Positions 63,246-64,000 of a stretch of DNA of 64,000 nucleotides are shown here, one piece after another. Numbering within the stretch: the stretch's first letter is position 1; each line of letters opens with the position of its first letter. The DNA comes from Thioalkalivibrio sp. ALMg11 (GTDB taxonomy: Bacteria > Pseudomonadota > Gammaproteobacteria > Ectothiorhodospirales > Ectothiorhodospiraceae). The notes beneath the pieces were generated by a model. That model was not told where the DNA came from. It searched no databases and saw only the letters and a list, made by a program, of their open reading frames with translations. The position numbers and the translations under genes were made by a program. The DNA is taken from the NCBI RefSeq assembly GCF_000377905.1, contig NZ_KB898872.1:285884-349883 (forward strand). The letters are read 5' to 3'.

Positions 63246-64000
63246 ATGGGCAACGCCATCGAAGTGGAAGGCCTGGTGCGCGACTTTGGCGGCACGCGGG
63301 CCGTGGACGGAGTGGATCTGCGGGTTCCGCCCGGGCACGTGCTGGGCCTTCTGGGGCCGAACGGTGCCGGCAAGACGACCGTGGTGCGTATGCTCGCCAC
63401 ACTGCTGACGCCCACCGCCGGGGCGGCCCGGGTGGGCGGCTTCGATGTGGTTCGCGAGGGCGCGCGGGTGCGCGAGATCATCGGCCTGACCGGCCAGTAC
63501 GCCTCGGTGGACGAGAAGCTGACCGGGCGCGAGAACCTGATTCTGATCGGCCGCCTGCTGGGCCTGAAACGCCGTGACGCCAGGGCCCGCGCCGATGAGT
63601 TTCTGCGGGATTTCGACCTGCGCGAGGTCGGGCAGCGCCCGGCAAAGACCTACTCCGGCGGGATGCGGCGGCGGCTGGATCTGGCCGCCAGCCTGGTCGG
63701 GCACCCGCGCATCCTGTTCCTCGACGAGCCCTCCACTGGCCTCGACCCGCGGGCCCGCCGCGACCTGTGGGAGCGCGTCCGCCAGCTGCAGGCCGCCGGC
63801 ACCACCGTGCTGCTGACCACCCAGTACCTGGAGGAGGCTGATGCCCTGGCCGATTCCATCGTGGTACTGGACCACGGACGCGTGATCGCCGAAGGCACCG
63901 CCGCGCAACTGAAGGCTCGGGTCGGCGGACGCACGCTGTTCCTGATGGTGGCCCGCGCGGAACAGGCCGCGGCGGCCGGCGAGCGGGTCGCCGCGATGGT
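63246..64000 (+). CDS. ABC transporter ATP-binding protein, DrrA-type (partial)
   Basis: About 251 residues are visible and the frame continues past the window end. Walker [15 protein letters not shown]-loop [11 protein letters not shown], signature [14 protein letters not shown], Walker [17 protein letters not shown], and H-loop replaced by TTQYLEEAD as in the drug-exporter DrrA subfamily. ATG follows GGAGG. It lies 67 bases after mscL. The permease (DrrB-type) is expected just beyond the edge. The substrate is unknown. Confidence 0.9.
   Translation, partial: MGNAIEVEGLVRDFGGTRAVDGVDLRVPPGHVLGLLGPNGAGKTTVVRMLATLLTPTAGAARVGGFDVVREGARVREIIGLTGQYASVDEKLTGRENLILIGRLLGLKRRDARARADEFLRDFDLREVGQRPAKTYSGGMRRRLDLAASLVGHPRILFLDEPSTGLDPRARRDLWERVRQLQAAGTTVLLTTQYLEEADALADSIVVLDHGRVIAEGTAAQLKARVGGRTLFLMVARAEQAAAAGERVAAM

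Overview
The window looks like chromosome from a GC-rich gammaproteobacterium. The gene content would fit an Ectothiorhodospiraceae relative such as Thioalkalivibrio: split glycine decarboxylase, molybdate ABC transporter, sodium-coupled acetate and amino-acid uptake, a DsrE-like protein, alternative oxidase, and acidic proteins. The lineage is an inference, because no rRNA or other species marker is present. No tRNA or rRNA gene, CRISPR array or prophage was seen.

Layout. 1-3.7 kb (minus strand) carries two PAS sensor genes, one ending in an active-type GGDEF domain. 3.9-9.6 kb is the glycine cleavage operon gcvT-gcvH-gcvPA-tpx-gcvPB. It sits behind a tandem glycine riboswitch with its own terminator and has a thiol peroxidase gene between the two P-protein halves. 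9.6-16.8 kb holds a ZIP metal transporter, an alanine/glycine sodium symporter, nadC, orn, a small cytochrome c, phhB and rsgA, separated by non-coding repeats. 16.9-21.1 kb (minus strand) is SRP RNA, dnaX, ybaB, recR, a HIT protein and an outer-membrane protein. 21.2-23.8 kb is an oxidative-stress pair: a peroxiredoxin-glutaredoxin fusion behind an OxyR-like box, then a glutathione-reductase-type enzyme. 24-34 kb is acetate uptake and activation: two DUF294/CBS proteins, a DUF4212 small subunit, a sodium:solute symporter, a DnaQ-type exonuclease and acs. A well-formed sigma-54 promoter precedes the operon. 34.4-37.6 kb is modE-like, modA, modB and modC with a ModE-like box.

37.7-52.1 kb is an accessory region. 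Its left part (37.8-42.4 kb) has AT-richer small genes arranged like integron gene cassettes, with attC-like sites whose left end sits on or next to the stop codon of the preceding gene and whose right end lies just upstream of the next start. No integrase is visible, so it would be an integrase-less attC cluster. Cassette-type genes include a zinc-ribbon protein, a frameshifted small protein, a HEPN-motif protein, a GNAT acetyltransferase and a secreted SecD-head-like protein. An Mrr-type nuclease lies among them. From 39.5 to 50 kb several dispersed repeat families separate the genes. They flank an NYN/LOTUS nuclease gene and precede exoD, an Rnk-like regulator, a Sel1 protein, an HD-family protein with an altered HD pair and a voltage-sensor-only membrane protein. 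Pyruvate kinase follows at 50.2 kb.

52-64 kb returns to GC-rich chromosomal genes. It includes a single-domain rhodanese divergent from a bacterial alternative oxidase, a chemotaxis receptor, a DsrE-like periplasmic protein, a methyltransferase, and a monooxygenase gene split by a miniature inverted-repeat element. It ends with a three-domain NirK-like copper protein that appears to lack the catalytic aspartate, mscL and the start of a DrrA-type ABC ATPase. The same miniature element also sits next to rsgA (15.6 kb) and upstream of pyk (49.7 kb).
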